Assembly: GCA_902363875.1 (NCBI GenBank)
Contig: CABJBO010000031.1
Span: 1 to 21,828, forward strand
Length of the DNA: 21,828 nt
Direction of reading: 5' to 3'
From: Coriobacteriaceae bacterium
Lineage (GTDB): Bacteria > Actinomycetota > Coriobacteriia > Coriobacteriales > Coriobacteriaceae
In this document: one piece after another, positions 7,118 through 15,092 of the stretch
How positions within the stretch are numbered: position 1 is the stretch's first letter
How the letters are laid out: each line of letters opens with the position of its first letter
Position numbers and translations under genes: made by a program
Notes under the pieces: model-generated
What the model was told of the DNA's origin: nothing
The model's input: the letters and a program-made list of their open reading frames with translations, nothing else
Database searches by the model: none

Positions 7118-7435
7118 CTATGCAACAGGCTTAACGTCGTCCATCACAACGTTACCCATAGCGGCTCGATTAATCTGATGAACGTAAATAGAAAGACGGA
7201 TGGCCGTGCGCGACTCCCCGTTGATGAGGATGTCGGAGAACACCGGCGCGCAGGAAATATCAAACCCGGTCGGAATCAAAAAACCGCGCGCGATAGCCAC
7301 AGCCTTAATGGCCTGGTTGACGGCACCCGCGCCGACACACTGAATATTGACGGGAACACCATCTTTGACCATGCCGGCAATGGCGCCGGCAACGGACGCG
7401 GGTGATGATTTGCTTGATACCTTCAGGCAATCCAT
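7118..7435 (-). CDS. spoVS: SpoVS-family protein (stage V sporulation protein S homologue)
   Basis: The 105-aa protein begins MDCLKVSSKSSPASVAGAIA and continues with GAGAVNQAIKAVAIARGFL, the conserved SpoVS core. It is followed by a C-terminal extension of about 17 residues beyond the usual 86-residue length (YVHQINRAAMGNVVMDDV). SpoVS proteins have an Alba-like fold and are suspected nucleic-acid binders. In Bacillus the gene is needed for stage V of sporulation, but homologues occur in many non-sporulating bacteria, as probably here. The start at 7435 is chosen because AGGAG lies 7 bases upstream and the family begins there; 13 more open codons upstream are unlikely. The rny-X-spoVS-miaB order recalls Bacillus, where X is ymdB. 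Confidence 0.93.
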   Translation of the reverse strand: MDCLKVSSKSSPASVAGAIAGMVKDGVPVNIQCVGAGAVNQAIKAVAIARGFLIPTGFDISCAPVFSDILINGESRTAIRLSIYVHQINRAAMGNVVMDDVKPVA

Positions 7436-7509
7436 GAAGAAACTCCTGCGTTTAAAAGTACGTTTTAACTGCAATAACTGTAACGTAGCGAACGGACTCG
7501 GTAAAGATG

Positions 7510-8595
7510 CTATTCCTCTTTGGCAAGATCGAACGTCACGGTAATACGATCACGCGAAACACGAATCTTGGGGTCGCCGCAAAGGTTGAGATAGTACCGC
7601 GATGCAAGATCGTTAAAGTCGCGCTCGACGGCTCGCGAGAACTGCGCCATGTCGTCCTTGGCGATACGCAGCCCACGACGATCTTTGGCGAGATCAACCG
7701 GAGCAGACGCATGCGAGGACGAATCGCGCTCGCGTAGCAGGCGTGCGGTCACACCGCGAACGGGCTTAATCTGGCCCGCCAAGATCCGATGCGCCGTACG
7801 CTCGGACATCTCAAGGCCCAAACCCGAACAGATACGGATAAAGTCTTCCGCATCCGAAGCAAGACCCAGACGATCGACCACGGGAAGCTCGGCTTCGTCA
7901 TCGATAAACAAAAGACGAGAAGCATCGAGACGACTGGAGGCCTGCGCATGCAGCGTCGCGGCGATCTCGGACGGAGACCCCAGATAGACATCACAGGCAC
8001 GCAGCTCCTCGAGGGCAAACTCACAGGCGGCGCGAATGATGTTGTGAGGGCCGCGGGCGCAGACATAGTGACCGTCCTCGTCCTTCACGGCCTGAGGCCA
8101 GCTGGACTGATCGGCGCGCTCGCCAAGGCGGTCGGTAGCGACGCTCACCTTAAAGACCGAGCCAAGGTCAACATCCGACGCGACAACCCGTGCCTCGTCG
8201 GTGTTCTGCTTAATCGAGAACAATGCCATGCCTCGACCGTGAACGCCCCAACGATCCATCTTCATGCTCTCGAGCTTGGAGGTAACGCGGGCATCGAAGA
8301 TGCGCTTCTGCATATCCTGCGGCACGCCCGAACCATTGTCCAGAAAGACGAGCGTACGGACGCCATCTTCCTTGGTCGTGGCGAGATAAACCTTGTCGGC
8401 GCCGGCATCACGGGCGTTGCGCAGCATTTCGATGACGATATCCTCGACATGCTGGATGTCATGCTTTGCCTGGCGCCGCTCGGCCTCCGAAACGCGGAGG
8501 CGGACATACCCCTCGCCAAGGTTTTCCTCGACGCGAAGGTTGCCCTCCCCCGACATCGACGCGATAAATGAGATGAGCCCGTTCGCGTCGTTCAT
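7510..8595 (-). CDS. GHKL-superfamily (HATPase) ATP-binding protein of unknown function
   Basis: This 361-aa protein has a clear Bergerat ATP-binding fold. The N box is EMLRNARDAGA (about 56-66), the G1 box is DNGSGVP (86-92), and the G2 region is WGVHGRGMALFSIK (116-129). There is no histidine phosphoacceptor, sensor or membrane segment, so it is not an ordinary sensor kinase. The MutL/Hsp90-like arrangement followed by about 230 residues without a family I recognise suggests a stand-alone ATPase switch. The ATG at 8595 lies one base after the rny stop, so the two are translationally linked. A GTG eight codons upstream inside rny is an alternative start, and neither has a strong ribosome-binding site. 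It occupies the ymdB position of the Bacillus rny-ymdB-spoVS set. A function in RNA decay or cell-fate control is speculation. Confidence 0.85.
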   Translation of the reverse strand: MNDANGLISFIASMSGEGNLRVEENLGEGYVRLRVSEAERRQAKHDIQHVEDIVIEMLRNARDAGADKVYLATTKEDGVRTLVFLDNGSGVPQDMQKRIFDARVTSKLESMKMDRWGVHGRGMALFSIKQNTDEARVVASDVDLGSVFKVSVATDRLGERADQSSWPQAVKDEDGHYVCARGPHNIIRAACEFALEELRACDVYLGSPSEIAATLHAQASSRLDASRLLFIDDEAELPVVDRLGLASDAEDFIRICSGLGLEMSERTAHRILAGQIKPVRGVTARLLRERDSSSHASAPVDLAKDRRGLRIAKDDMAQFSRAVERDFNDLASRYYLNLCGDPKIRVSRDRITVTFDLAKEE

Positions 8596-8596
8596 G

Positions 8597-10147
8597 TTAT
8601 TTAGCGATATCGACAGCACGGCTCTCGCGAATCACGACGACGCGCACCTGACCGGGATACTCCATCTCTTCCTCGATCTGATGGGCGATGTCATGAGCCA
8701 AGACCGTGGACTGGGCATCGGAAATCTTGTCCGGCTGAACCATGACGTGGACCTCGCGACCAGCCTGCATGGCATAGGTACGCACGACGCCGTCATGGGA
8801 GTTGGCAATCTCCTCGAGTTTCTCAAGGCGCTTGATGTAGTTCTCGGCCGATTCACGACGGGCACCGGGGCGAGAGGCAGAAACGGCATCGGCAGCCTGG
8901 ACCAGAACATCGAGCACCGTGTTGGGGTCGACGTCGGCGTGGTGAGCCTCGATAGCGTGAACGATAATGGGCTTCTCGCCATAGCGACGGGCGAGCTCGG
9001 CACCGATAACGGCATGCGGACCCTCGACGTCATGGTCGATAGCCTTGCCAAGATCGTGCAGCAGGCCGGCACGCTTAGCGGTCATAACGTCAAGGCCAAG
9101 CTCGGAAGCCATTACGCCGCACAGGTCGGAAACCTCGAGGGAATGCTGGAGCACGTTCTGACCAAACGAGGTGCGGTAGCGCAGAGCACCCAGGGTCTTA
9201 ACGATCTCGGGGTGCAGATCGTGGATACCGGTATCGAAGGCAGCCTGTTCGCCAGCCTCGCGCACGCGTTGCTGAACCAAGTCGGCGGCCTTGTGATACA
9301 TCTCCTCGATGCGGGCAGGGTGAATGCGGCCGTCAGCAATAAGGTTCTCGAGGGCGACGCGGGCGGTCTCGCGACGGACCGGATCGAAGCTCGAAAGCAC
9401 GACGGTCTCGGGCGTATCATCGATAACGAGGTTGACGCCGGAAACCTGCTCGAAGGTACGGATGTTGCGACCCTCGCGGCCGATGATGCGACCCTTGAGG
9501 TCATCGGAAGGAATGTGCACGGAGGTAACGGTAACCTCGGCGGTGTGGTCGGCGGCACAGCGTTGAATAGCCAGGGACAAGATCTCCTGAGCGGTCTTGT
9601 GGCACTCGGCGCGAACTTGCTGCTCGGACTCGCGGATGATCGTGGCGGCCTCGTGGGTAACCTCGCCACGAACCTTGTCGAGGAGCTCCTTGTGAGCGTC
9701 CTCGCGGGTCAGGTCGGCGATACGCTCGAGCTCCGAGGTCTGCTTGGCGCAGAGCTCCTCAAGCTCGCGAGAGCGCTTCTCGACCTGACCGGCCTGGCTG
9801 GACAGCTGGTGCTCACGCTTGTCGAGGGCATCGTTGCGGCGATCGAGGGACTCCTCGCGCTGCATCACACGGTTCTCGAGCGAACGAATCTCGTTCTTAC
9901 GCTGCTTGTCCTCGGCCTCGGCAGCCTGCTTGTTCTTGATGATCTCCTCTTTAGCCTCGAGCAGAGCCTCTTTTTTGAGGGTCTCGGCCTGGCGCTTTGC
10001 ATCGCCGATTAGGGACTCAGCCTGTGCATGTGCCGACTGGATCTTTTCGTCGGCCTCGTGAAGACTACCCTGCTTGGCGGTGCGCATGTAGGCAATGGCG
10101 GCGATGGCACCCAAAACGATGCCAACGAGCGCTGCGATGATAGGCAT
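8597..10147 (-). CDS. rny: Ribonuclease Y
   Basis: RNase Y is a membrane-anchored endoribonuclease that starts mRNA decay. The 516-aa protein has an N-terminal membrane segment (about 2-20, PIIAALVGIVLGAIAAIAY) and a long Glu/Lys/Arg/Gln-rich coiled coil (about 30-195). A KH domain follows with GRIIGREG (219-226) and then an HD domain with the metal-binding HD pair at about 364-365 (LLHDLGKAIDHD). A GTG two codons upstream is possible, but it overlaps the AAGGAG ribosome-binding site, whereas ATG at 10147 is well spaced. The gene has its own promoter and a leader of roughly 160 bases with two hairpins. It heads the rny-ATPase-spoVS-miaB-miaA-hflX string. Confidence 0.97.
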   Translation of the reverse strand: MPIIAALVGIVLGAIAAIAYMRTAKQGSLHEADEKIQSAHAQAESLIGDAKRQAETLKKEALLEAKEEIIKNKQAAEAEDKQRKNEIRSLENRVMQREESLDRRNDALDKREHQLSSQAGQVEKRSRELEELCAKQTSELERIADLTREDAHKELLDKVRGEVTHEAATIIRESEQQVRAECHKTAQEILSLAIQRCAADHTAEVTVTSVHIPSDDLKGRIIGREGRNIRTFEQVSGVNLVIDDTPETVVLSSFDPVRRETARVALENLIADGRIHPARIEEMYHKAADLVQQRVREAGEQAAFDTGIHDLHPEIVKTLGALRYRTSFGQNVLQHSLEVSDLCGVMASELGLDVMTAKRAGLLHDLGKAIDHDVEGPHAVIGAELARRYGEKPIIVHAIEAHHADVDPNTVLDVLVQAADAVSASRPGARRESAENYIKRLEKLEEIANSHDGVVRTYAMQAGREVHVMVQPDKISDAQSTVLAHDIAHQIEEEMEYPGQVRVVVIRESRAVDIAK

Positions 10148-10182
10148 GCTCACTCCTTTTTATGGATTCGTTACACAACAAA

Positions 10183-10208
10183 GCGAACCGTCCTTACGAA
10201 CGGCTCGC
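10183..10208 (-). terminator. Hairpin in the rny leader, terminator-like
   Basis: GCGAACCGT (10183-10191) and ACGGCTCGC (10200-10208) form a 9-bp stem in the minus-strand RNA, with one G-U pair and an 8-base loop. It is followed by UUUGUUGUG. It lies 35 bases before rny. It could be an intrinsic terminator, an attenuator, or a stabilising leader structure. Confidence 0.5.
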
Positions 10209-10269
10209 GACATTTGAGTAATATGGGCGCAGCTTATGCGGGTCGGATACAGATAAACATATAAACAAA

Positions 10270-10284
10270 CTCATCAAAGATGAG
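10270..10284 (-). terminator. Hairpin downstream of recX / in the rny leader, terminator-like
   Basis: CTCATC (10270-10275) and GATGAG (10279-10284) form a 6-bp stem with a 3-base loop. On the minus strand the U-rich stretch UUUGUUUAUAUGUUU follows. It could end recA-recX transcripts. It also lies inside the rny leader, downstream of the predicted rny promoter. Confidence 0.45.
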
Positions 10285-10313
10285 CGCATATCACAAAGCA
10301 AATGACAGTGTTT

Positions 10314-10342
10314 ATCGTACGTTGAACCGCAACAACTGTCAA
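10314..10342 (-). promoter_or_regulatory. Promoter of rny
   Basis: On the minus strand a perfect -35 box TTGACA (10337-10342) is followed by a 17-base spacer and the -10 box TACGAT (10314-10319). A 7-bp inverted repeat, TGACAGT (10303-10309) with ACTGTCA (10335-10341), brackets the promoter and may be an operator. Confidence 0.65.
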
Positions 10343-10398
10343 ATAAATGCACGGAGCACGGCGGCTAAAACGCGGTGAACGGCAGGTACGCAAAACGC

Positions 10399-10420
10399 AT
10401 GTGTCTAGAATGTGTCTAAA
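10399..10420. repeat. Tandem 11-base direct repeat at the recX stop
   Basis: ATGTGTCTAGA (10399-10409) is followed directly by ATGTGTCTAAA (10410-10420). One base differs. The second copy overlaps the recX stop codon. No function is evident. Confidence 0.5.
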
Positions 10421-11108
10421 CTGCGCATTCTTCACGTTCGGCATCGAGACGCGCCTTAACGGCATCGGCGGCGATGCGGTACGAAAAACCCTTGCCCATC
10501 AAAAATCGGACGAGCTTTTCGAATCCACGCGTCTCGGGAATGCGACGCTTCGTGAGTAAAGCCGATGCGCGAGCCAAGTCGTCCTCCACGGCATAATAAT
10601 CCTCGGGATAGCCAGGGATATCATCGAGTACGACATGGCGGCGCTTGAGCTCGGTCTCAATCTTGCGCTGTCCCCAGCCGCGTCGTTTGCGTTCCTCGAT
10701 AAAGTAAGAACAAAAGCGGTTCTCATCTAAAAAGCGATACTCAGTGGCACGCTGGACGGCGAAATCAATTGCGGGCTGGCGAAATCCGTAACGAGCCAGC
10801 TTGTCACGGACCTCACCCGTGGCATGGTCGCGGCGCGACAGCATCTCAGTCACCATGGTAAGCGCGCATTTACGCTCAATGAGCTGCACCGCATCGCGAA
10901 ACTCATCCCAATCGCAGGGAAGATCGGGGCGATTTTTAAGGAACAGGCGCGCGACACGAACAGGAATCCAGACGGATCGTTCAAAACCGCCCTCGAGCTC
11001 ACAGTCGATATGTGCACAAGGCTTTTTTGATGCATACCCACTCGAAAACGAGGAGGCCGCCTTCTTATCGGGAAAGACGACCGTTGCCTCGGTCACCGTA
11101 TACGACAT
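10416..11108 (-). CDS. recX: Regulatory protein RecX
   Basis: RecX caps and inhibits RecA filaments. The 230-aa protein shows the three-helix repeats of the family: AVQLIERKCALTMVTEMLSRRDHATGEV..KLARYGF, then FLDENRFCSYFIEERKRRGWGQRKIETELKRR, and a C-terminal repeat ending in FLMGKGFSYRIAADAVKAR. About 75 N-terminal residues precede the helical repeats, longer than in E. coli RecX, and include a cysteine-containing stretch of unknown role. It starts 11 bases after the recA stop with only a weak ribosome-binding site, so it is probably coupled to recA translation and made at lower level. It shares the recA SOS promoter. A tandem 11-base repeat lies at its stop. Confidence 0.92.
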   Translation of the reverse strand: MSYTVTEATVVFPDKKAASSFSSGYASKKPCAHIDCELEGGFERSVWIPVRVARLFLKNRPDLPCDWDEFRDAVQLIERKCALTMVTEMLSRRDHATGEVRDKLARYGFRQPAIDFAVQRATEYRFLDENRFCSYFIEERKRRGWGQRKIETELKRRHVVLDDIPGYPEDYYAVEDDLARASALLTKRRIPETRGFEKLVRFLMGKGFSYRIAADAVKARLDAEREECAV

Positions 11109-11119
11109 GAGGGCATCCG

Positions 11120-12268
11120 CTACTCGTCATCATCATCGAGCATCGCGGAGCCATCGATGGCGTAAAGCTCATCGAACTCCTCAGTTTCGGGCTGATCGGT
11201 CAGTTCAACCTCGGACGGAGCATCGTCATCAAACTCAAGACCGCAGGCAAGGCGGACCTTATGCTCGATCTCGTCAGCACAATCGGGGTGTTCGCGCAGG
11301 AACGCCTTAGCGGCCTCGCGACCATTACCGAGCTTGTCCTCACCGTAAGCAAACCAAGAGCCCATCTTTTTGCAGATACCGCACTCGACGGCCATGTCCA
11401 GAATCGAGCCCTCCTTAGAGATGCCCGTGCCGTACATGATGTCGAACTCGGCCGAGCGGAACGGTGCCGCCACCTTGTTCTTAACGACCTTGGCACGCAC
11501 ACGATTGCCGATGACCTCGTCCTTGAGCTTGATGCTGTCGATGCGGCGAATATCGATACGCACCGACGAGAAGAACTTGAGGGCGCGGCCGCCCGTCGTA
11601 GTCTCGGGGTTGCCGAACATGACGCCGATCTTCTCGCGCAACTGATTAATGAAGATACAGGTCGTTTTAGATTTGGCGAGTGAGCCGGCGAGCTTACGGA
11701 GCGCCTGGCTCATCAGACGGGCTTGAAGGCCGACCGTAGTATCGCCGATCTCGCCCTCGATCTCGGCACGCGGGGTCAAAGCGGCGACAGAGTCGACGAC
11801 GATGGCATCGATGGCGCCAGAGCGCACGAGCATGTCGACGATCTCGAGCGCCTGCTCGCCCGTATCGGGCTGGGAAATGAGGACCTCATCGATGTCCACG
11901 CCGATACGAGCGGCATACGTGGGATCGAGCGCGTGCTCGGCATCAATAAATGCCACGACGCCGCCCATAGCCTGGGCCTCTGCCAAAATCTCGAGCGAAA
12001 GCGTTGTCTTACCGGAGGACTCGGGACCGTAAATCTCGACGATACGGCCGCGTGGCACGCCGCCGATGCCCAGCGCGGCATCGAGGGCCAGGGCGCCTGT
12101 GGGAATGGCCTCGACCTCGAGCTCGGGACCACCGTCGCCGTACCTCATGATGGAACCCTGGCCGAATTTCTTCTCGATCTCGGCCTTGGTGGTGGCGATC
12201 ATCTCATCGCGCTCTTTACCCGTCGTGCGAGCATGAACGGTACGTACGGGACCTGAATTCTTGGCCAT
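11120..12268 (-). CDS. recA: Recombinase RecA
   Basis: RecA catalyses homologous strand exchange and triggers LexA self-cleavage. The 382-aa protein has Walker A GPESSGKT (81-88), Walker B in [14 protein letters not shown], the L1/L2 region [24 protein letters not shown] (given only as a locus), and an acidic C-terminal tail ending DDDDE. About 30 extra N-terminal residues precede the core, not unusual in Coriobacteriia. ATG at 12268 is chosen because AGGAGG lies 7 bases upstream; the frame continues 7 codons further to a TTG without support. The promoter has an SOS box in its spacer, so this recA is directly LexA-repressed, and lexA is about 9 kb away in the same window. Confidence 0.98.
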   Translation of the reverse strand: MAKNSGPVRTVHARTTGKERDEMIATTKAEIEKKFGQGSIMRYGDGGPELEVEAIPTGALALDAALGIGGVPRGRIVEIYGPESSGKTTLSLEILAEAQAMGGVVAFIDAEHALDPTYAARIGVDIDEVLISQPDTGEQALEIVDMLVRSGAIDAIVVDSVAALTPRAEIEGEIGDTTVGLQARLMSQALRKLAGSLAKSKTTCIFINQLREKIGVMFGNPETTTGGRALKFFSSVRIDIRRIDSIKLKDEVIGNRVRAKVVKNKVAAPFRSAEFDIMYGTGISKEGSILDMAVECGICKKMGSWFAYGEDKLGNGREAAKAFLREHPDCADEIEHKVRLACGLEFDDDAPSEVELTDQPETEEFDELYAIDGSAMLDDDDE

Positions 12269-12298
12269 GAATAGCCCTCCTCTTAACAACCTGCATCG

Positions 12299-12327
12299 AT
12301 AATAGACGAACGGCTGTTCGTGGTCAA
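12299..12327 (-). promoter_or_regulatory. recA promoter with embedded SOS box
   Basis: On the minus strand a -35 box TTGACC (12322-12327) is followed by a 17-base spacer and the -10 box TATTAT (12299-12304). The spacer holds a perfect SOS palindrome, CGAACGGCTGTTCG (12307-12320). LexA bound there would exclude RNA polymerase. Confidence 0.85.
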
Positions 12328-12364
12328 CCGTTCAGATAAATCATATGCAGCCGACCTTTCCAAA

Positions 12365-12405
12365 ACCCAACCAAACGCCGACCAAACACTGACCAAAAAC
12401 TTGAC
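12365..12405. repeat. Imperfect 11-base tandem repeats upstream of recA
   Basis: Three and a half copies of a unit like CCAACCAAACG / CCGACCAAACA / CTGACCAAAAA / CTTGACC run head to tail about 40-80 bases upstream of the recA -35 box. Their regular spacing of one helical turn would suit cooperative binding of a protein, but no factor can be named. Confidence 0.45.
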
Positions 12406-12494
12406 CGCAGGCAAACCAAGAAAGACATGACGAGGAAGAATACGCCAACGACCTGCACGAAGAGTAAATTCGGCCGAGGTCCCTATCTTCACAA

Positions 12495-12518
12495 TTAAGG
12501 GGCCCGGAGGCCCCTTAA
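12495..12518 (-). terminator. Intrinsic terminator after cinA
   Basis: TTAAGGGGCC (12495-12504) and GGCCCCTTAA (12509-12518) form a perfect 10-bp stem with a 4-base loop, starting 8 bases after the cinA stop. The minus-strand RNA continues AUUGUGAAG, so the U tract is part of the stem and short. It separates the rnj-to-cinA string from the recA promoter. Confidence 0.8.
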
Positions 12519-12525
12519 AACACGT

Positions 12526-13056
12526 CTATTCCATAGAATGAAGCACGCACACAATGCGACCCAGTGCCTCCGCGACCGCATGGGCACGAACACACGAACG
12601 ATTGCCCTCATAGTGACAACGAATGGAGTCCACGACCGGCACTCCCCCATCGGCAGAGCGATACGCCCAGCCAATATAAAAGGTTCCAGCCGGATCGTCC
12701 TCGGTGCCTCCACCGGGGCCGGCATAGCCCGTCGCGCTCACGGCAATATCGCTCTGATACAGCTCCAGCGAACCGGCAGCCATCTCGCGCGCCGCCTGAT
12801 ACGACACCGCGGTATAGCGGTCAAGCGTCTCTTGCTCAACGCCGAGTACGCGATGCTTAATCTCGTCGCAGTACGTCACCGCACCGCCGCGCAGCACCGC
12901 TGAGGCACCCGGGATATCGGCGATCGTCGAGGCAATCATACCCGCTGTCAGAGATTCAGCCGTCGAAACCGTCACACCACGAACGGTTGCACGCTCGACA
13001 ATATCGCGTGCGAGCTCTTCATTGTGCGTGGCAATCTGCTCAAATGATTCCGTCAT
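12526..13056 (-). CDS. pncC: CinA C-terminal domain protein, nicotinamide-nucleotide amidase (PncC-like)
   Basis: The 176-aa protein consists only of the CinA_C domain. It deamidates nicotinamide mononucleotide to nicotinate mononucleotide, recycling pyridine nucleotides. Visible motifs are VSTAESLTAGMIASTIADIPGAS (in part, about 30-50), GGAVTYCDEIKHRVLGV and SATGYAGPGGGTEDDPAGTFYIGW. The N-terminal molybdopterin-like domain found in full-length CinA (over 400 aa) is absent, as in E. coli PncC/YgaD, so this is a natural short form and not a broken gene. It starts 12 bases after the pgsA stop with a weak ribosome-binding site. A pgsA-cinA-recA order is conserved in many Gram-positive bacteria. 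It is often annotated cinA in such loci. Confidence 0.93.
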   Translation of the reverse strand: MTESFEQIATHNEELARDIVERATVRGVTVSTAESLTAGMIASTIADIPGASAVLRGGAVTYCDEIKHRVLGVEQETLDRYTAVSYQAAREMAAGSLELYQSDIAVSATGYAGPGGGTEDDPAGTFYIGWAYRSADGGVPVVDSIRCHYEGNRSCVRAHAVAEALGRIVCVLHSME

Positions 13057-13068
13057 GCCTACCAGGAC

Positions 13069-13707
13069 CTAGACCGAAAAGACGATCTTGCGGCAGTTCC
13101 AGAAGTACTGAGCGCCCGAGATAACGGTCAAGATAACGGCCACGGCGTACAGGAAGCGCGACACCGAGTAAATGCCGAGCGTCAGCGCCACCGGGCCAAG
13201 ATGCAAGCCGGCCATCGCAAAGACGCACAGATAACCGCAGATGGAAACCATCGTAGTCGCCGTCTTGTACTTTCCGAGCTTATCGGCCGCAACGACCACA
13301 CCGGCCGCACTCGCGACCATGCGCAGGGCGCTCACCAGCAGCTCGCGGAACAGGATGATGAACACCGACCACACGGTTACGGCACCAAAGTCCAAGAACA
13401 GCAGCAGGGCCGAGAACACGAGCAACTTATCGGCGATGGGGTCCAAGAACTTGCCGAAATCGGTGATCTCGTTGCGCGAACGAGCCAGGTAGCCATCAAC
13501 CTTATCGGTGCACGACAGGATGACGTACAGAATAAATGCGGCGGCGGCGAGCGGGCCGTCGAAGGTGCTCCAATCCGTACCGGCAACGCTCGTGTGAGAC
13601 AGCGCCGACACGATCATGAACACCGGAATAAAGACGATGCGCACGCACGTCACGATGTTGGCGGGCGTCCAAACACTCGTCAGTTCCTTATTGCTCTCGT
13701 TAGCCAC
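13069..13707 (-). CDS. pgsA: CDP-diacylglycerol-glycerol-3-phosphate 3-phosphatidyltransferase
   Basis: PgsA makes phosphatidylglycerol phosphate, the committed step to phosphatidylglycerol and cardiolipin, in the cytoplasmic membrane. The 212-aa protein has the complete CDP-alcohol phosphotransferase motif: Asp68, Asp71-Gly72, Ala75-Arg76, Gly85, Asp89 and Asp93. It sits among several hydrophobic segments (about 18-36, 52-66, 95-125, 130-145 and 155-205). The start codon is GTG at 13707, with GGAGAG 5-6 bases upstream; the site overlaps the rimO stop region, and only 9 bases separate the genes. PgsA itself, not another family member, is supported by the cinA-recA neighbourhood. Confidence 0.94.
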   Translation of the reverse strand: MANESNKELTSVWTPANIVTCVRIVFIPVFMIVSALSHTSVAGTDWSTFDGPLAAAAFILYVILSCTDKVDGYLARSRNEITDFGKFLDPIADKLLVFSALLLFLDFGAVTVWSVFIILFRELLVSALRMVASAAGVVVAADKLGKYKTATTMVSICGYLCVFAMAGLHLGPVALTLGIYSVSRFLYAVAVILTVISGAQYFWNCRKIVFSV

Positions 13708-13716
13708 GACGCTCTC

Positions 13717-15066
13717 CTACTCCACAACATGACCGATAAGCTCGTAGCAGAAGCTATCGGTAAACTCGACCGTCAGAATATCGCCCACGGATGCCTCGCT
13801 GGCATCCAGATGCACCGCACCATCGGAATCGGGAGCCTGGAACCAGGCATGTCCGATGAGCTCGGCACCGTCCTCGGTCTCCTCGATACCGTCGACGATC
13901 ACCTGGGCGCGTTCGCCCACATGGGCCGCCGTGGCGGCAAAGCCGAGCGACTCGGCCAGATCCATAGCCTCCTGGGCGCGCTCGAGCTTAACCTCTTCAT
14001 CGACCTGACCATCCATCTTGGCGGCTAGGCTGCCCTCCTCACGCGAGTAGGCAAAGACGCTCGTGTAGTCAAAGCCGACGGTGTCCATAAAGTCGATAAG
14101 ATCGCGGAACTCGTCGTCGGTCTCAGTCGGGAAGCCGACCATAGCCGTGGAGCGGATCACGATACCGGGAATACGCTCGCGCAGGTCGCGGAACAGGTCC
14201 TCGAGCTCCTGACGCGAACCGGAGCGGCGCATGGCCTTGAGGATGCGCGCGTCGCAGTGCTGGACGGGAATATCGATATAGGGCAGCACCTCGGGCGTAT
14301 CGCGAATGGTCTCGATAAGCTCGTCGGTCATGCCCTCGGGCTGCAGGTAGAGTACGCGGACCCAAACGTTATGAGGACGCACCGCCTCGGCAACGGCCTG
14401 CAGCAGCTGAGCCAGATTGCGCGGCGAGCCCTCGGCGAGGTCCTCGTCGGCAAAGTCAGTGCCCCAAATGCCCGTGTCCTGACCGATCAGAACGATCTCG
14501 CGCACACCACCGGCGACCAGGTCGCGCACCTCGGAGATAATGCTCTCGGCATTGCGCGAGTGATAATGACCGCGGATATACGGGATCATGCAGAAGCTGC
14601 AGAAGCGGTTGCAGCCATCGGAGATTTTGACGTAGGCGACAGCGCCCTCGACGGTACGCTTGACCTGCGGAATATAGGCGGCAATCTCGCGCTCAACACC
14701 CAGCACGTCATCGATGACCGCCACGATGCCGTCTTCCTCGTCGGCCTTCACAAAGGCCGCGACCTCGGGCAGCTCGTCGGGCAGGTCGTCGCCGTAGCGT
14801 GACGGCACGCAGCCGCACATGACGATCGGGCAGGAACGAACGCCGTCCTGAACCTCGTTGGCAAGCTCGAACGTGGTCTCGATGCTCTCGGACGTCGCCG
14901 AGGCAAGGAACGAGCACGTATTGACGATGGCGATATCGGCATCCTGCGGATCGAATGCCTCCTCGTAGCCCGCGGCGGTCAGCAGCGAACGCATACGGTC
15001 GGTATCGACCTCGTTCTTGGCGCACCCGAGGGTGATATAGAGCACGGAGCCCAACGGTGTATCCAT
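13717..15066 (-). CDS. rimO: Ribosomal protein S12 methylthiotransferase
   Basis: RimO is a radical-SAM enzyme that methylthiolates an aspartate of ribosomal protein S12. The 449-aa protein has N-terminal cluster cysteines 15 (TLGCAKNEVD), 51 (NTCSF) and 86 (CGCVPSRYG). The radical-SAM motif is CNRFCSFC (Cys152, 156, 159), followed by MIPYIRGHYHSR. A TRAM domain closes the protein. The TLGCAKNxVD opening and IPYIRG.. context separate RimO from MiaB, whose paralogue is also in this window. The ribosome-binding site is weak: AAGGA lies about 12 bases before the ATG. It is followed by pgsA after 9 bases and preceded by yajQ after 26. Confidence 0.96.
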   Translation of the reverse strand: MDTPLGSVLYITLGCAKNEVDTDRMRSLLTAAGYEEAFDPQDADIAIVNTCSFLASATSESIETTFELANEVQDGVRSCPIVMCGCVPSRYGDDLPDELPEVAAFVKADEEDGIVAVIDDVLGVEREIAAYIPQVKRTVEGAVAYVKISDGCNRFCSFCMIPYIRGHYHSRNAESIISEVRDLVAGGVREIVLIGQDTGIWGTDFADEDLAEGSPRNLAQLLQAVAEAVRPHNVWVRVLYLQPEGMTDELIETIRDTPEVLPYIDIPVQHCDARILKAMRRSGSRQELEDLFRDLRERIPGIVIRSTAMVGFPTETDDEFRDLIDFMDTVGFDYTSVFAYSREEGSLAAKMDGQVDEEVKLERAQEAMDLAESLGFAATAAHVGERAQVIVDGIEETEDGAELIGHAWFQAPDSDGAVHLDASEASVGDILTVEFTDSFCYELIGHVVE

Positions 15067-15092
15067 GTTGGAGAGCGGTCCTTTCGAATGAA

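Noticed and set aside
7106..7119. AGAGT-AAAC-ACTCT inverted repeat between spoVS and miaB as a terminator
   Set aside because: The stem has only five pairs and the U tract is short. The genes are close and probably cotranscribed, so it is only mentioned with miaB.
8393..10012. 539-codon plus-strand open frame across the start of the ATPase gene and most of rny
   Set aside because: It is antisense to two well-supported genes and resembles no family. Leu/Gly/Val/Asp-rich composition is what the reverse strand of GC-rich, Glu/Arg-rich coding sequence gives.
12283..12492. 69-codon minus-strand open frame upstream of recA
   Set aside because: It covers the recA promoter, SOS box and repeats, has no ribosome-binding site support and no family resemblance.
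12526..13056. cinA as a truncated pseudogene
   Set aside because: The CinA_C domain is complete with its own start and stop, and stand-alone short forms (PncC) are common.
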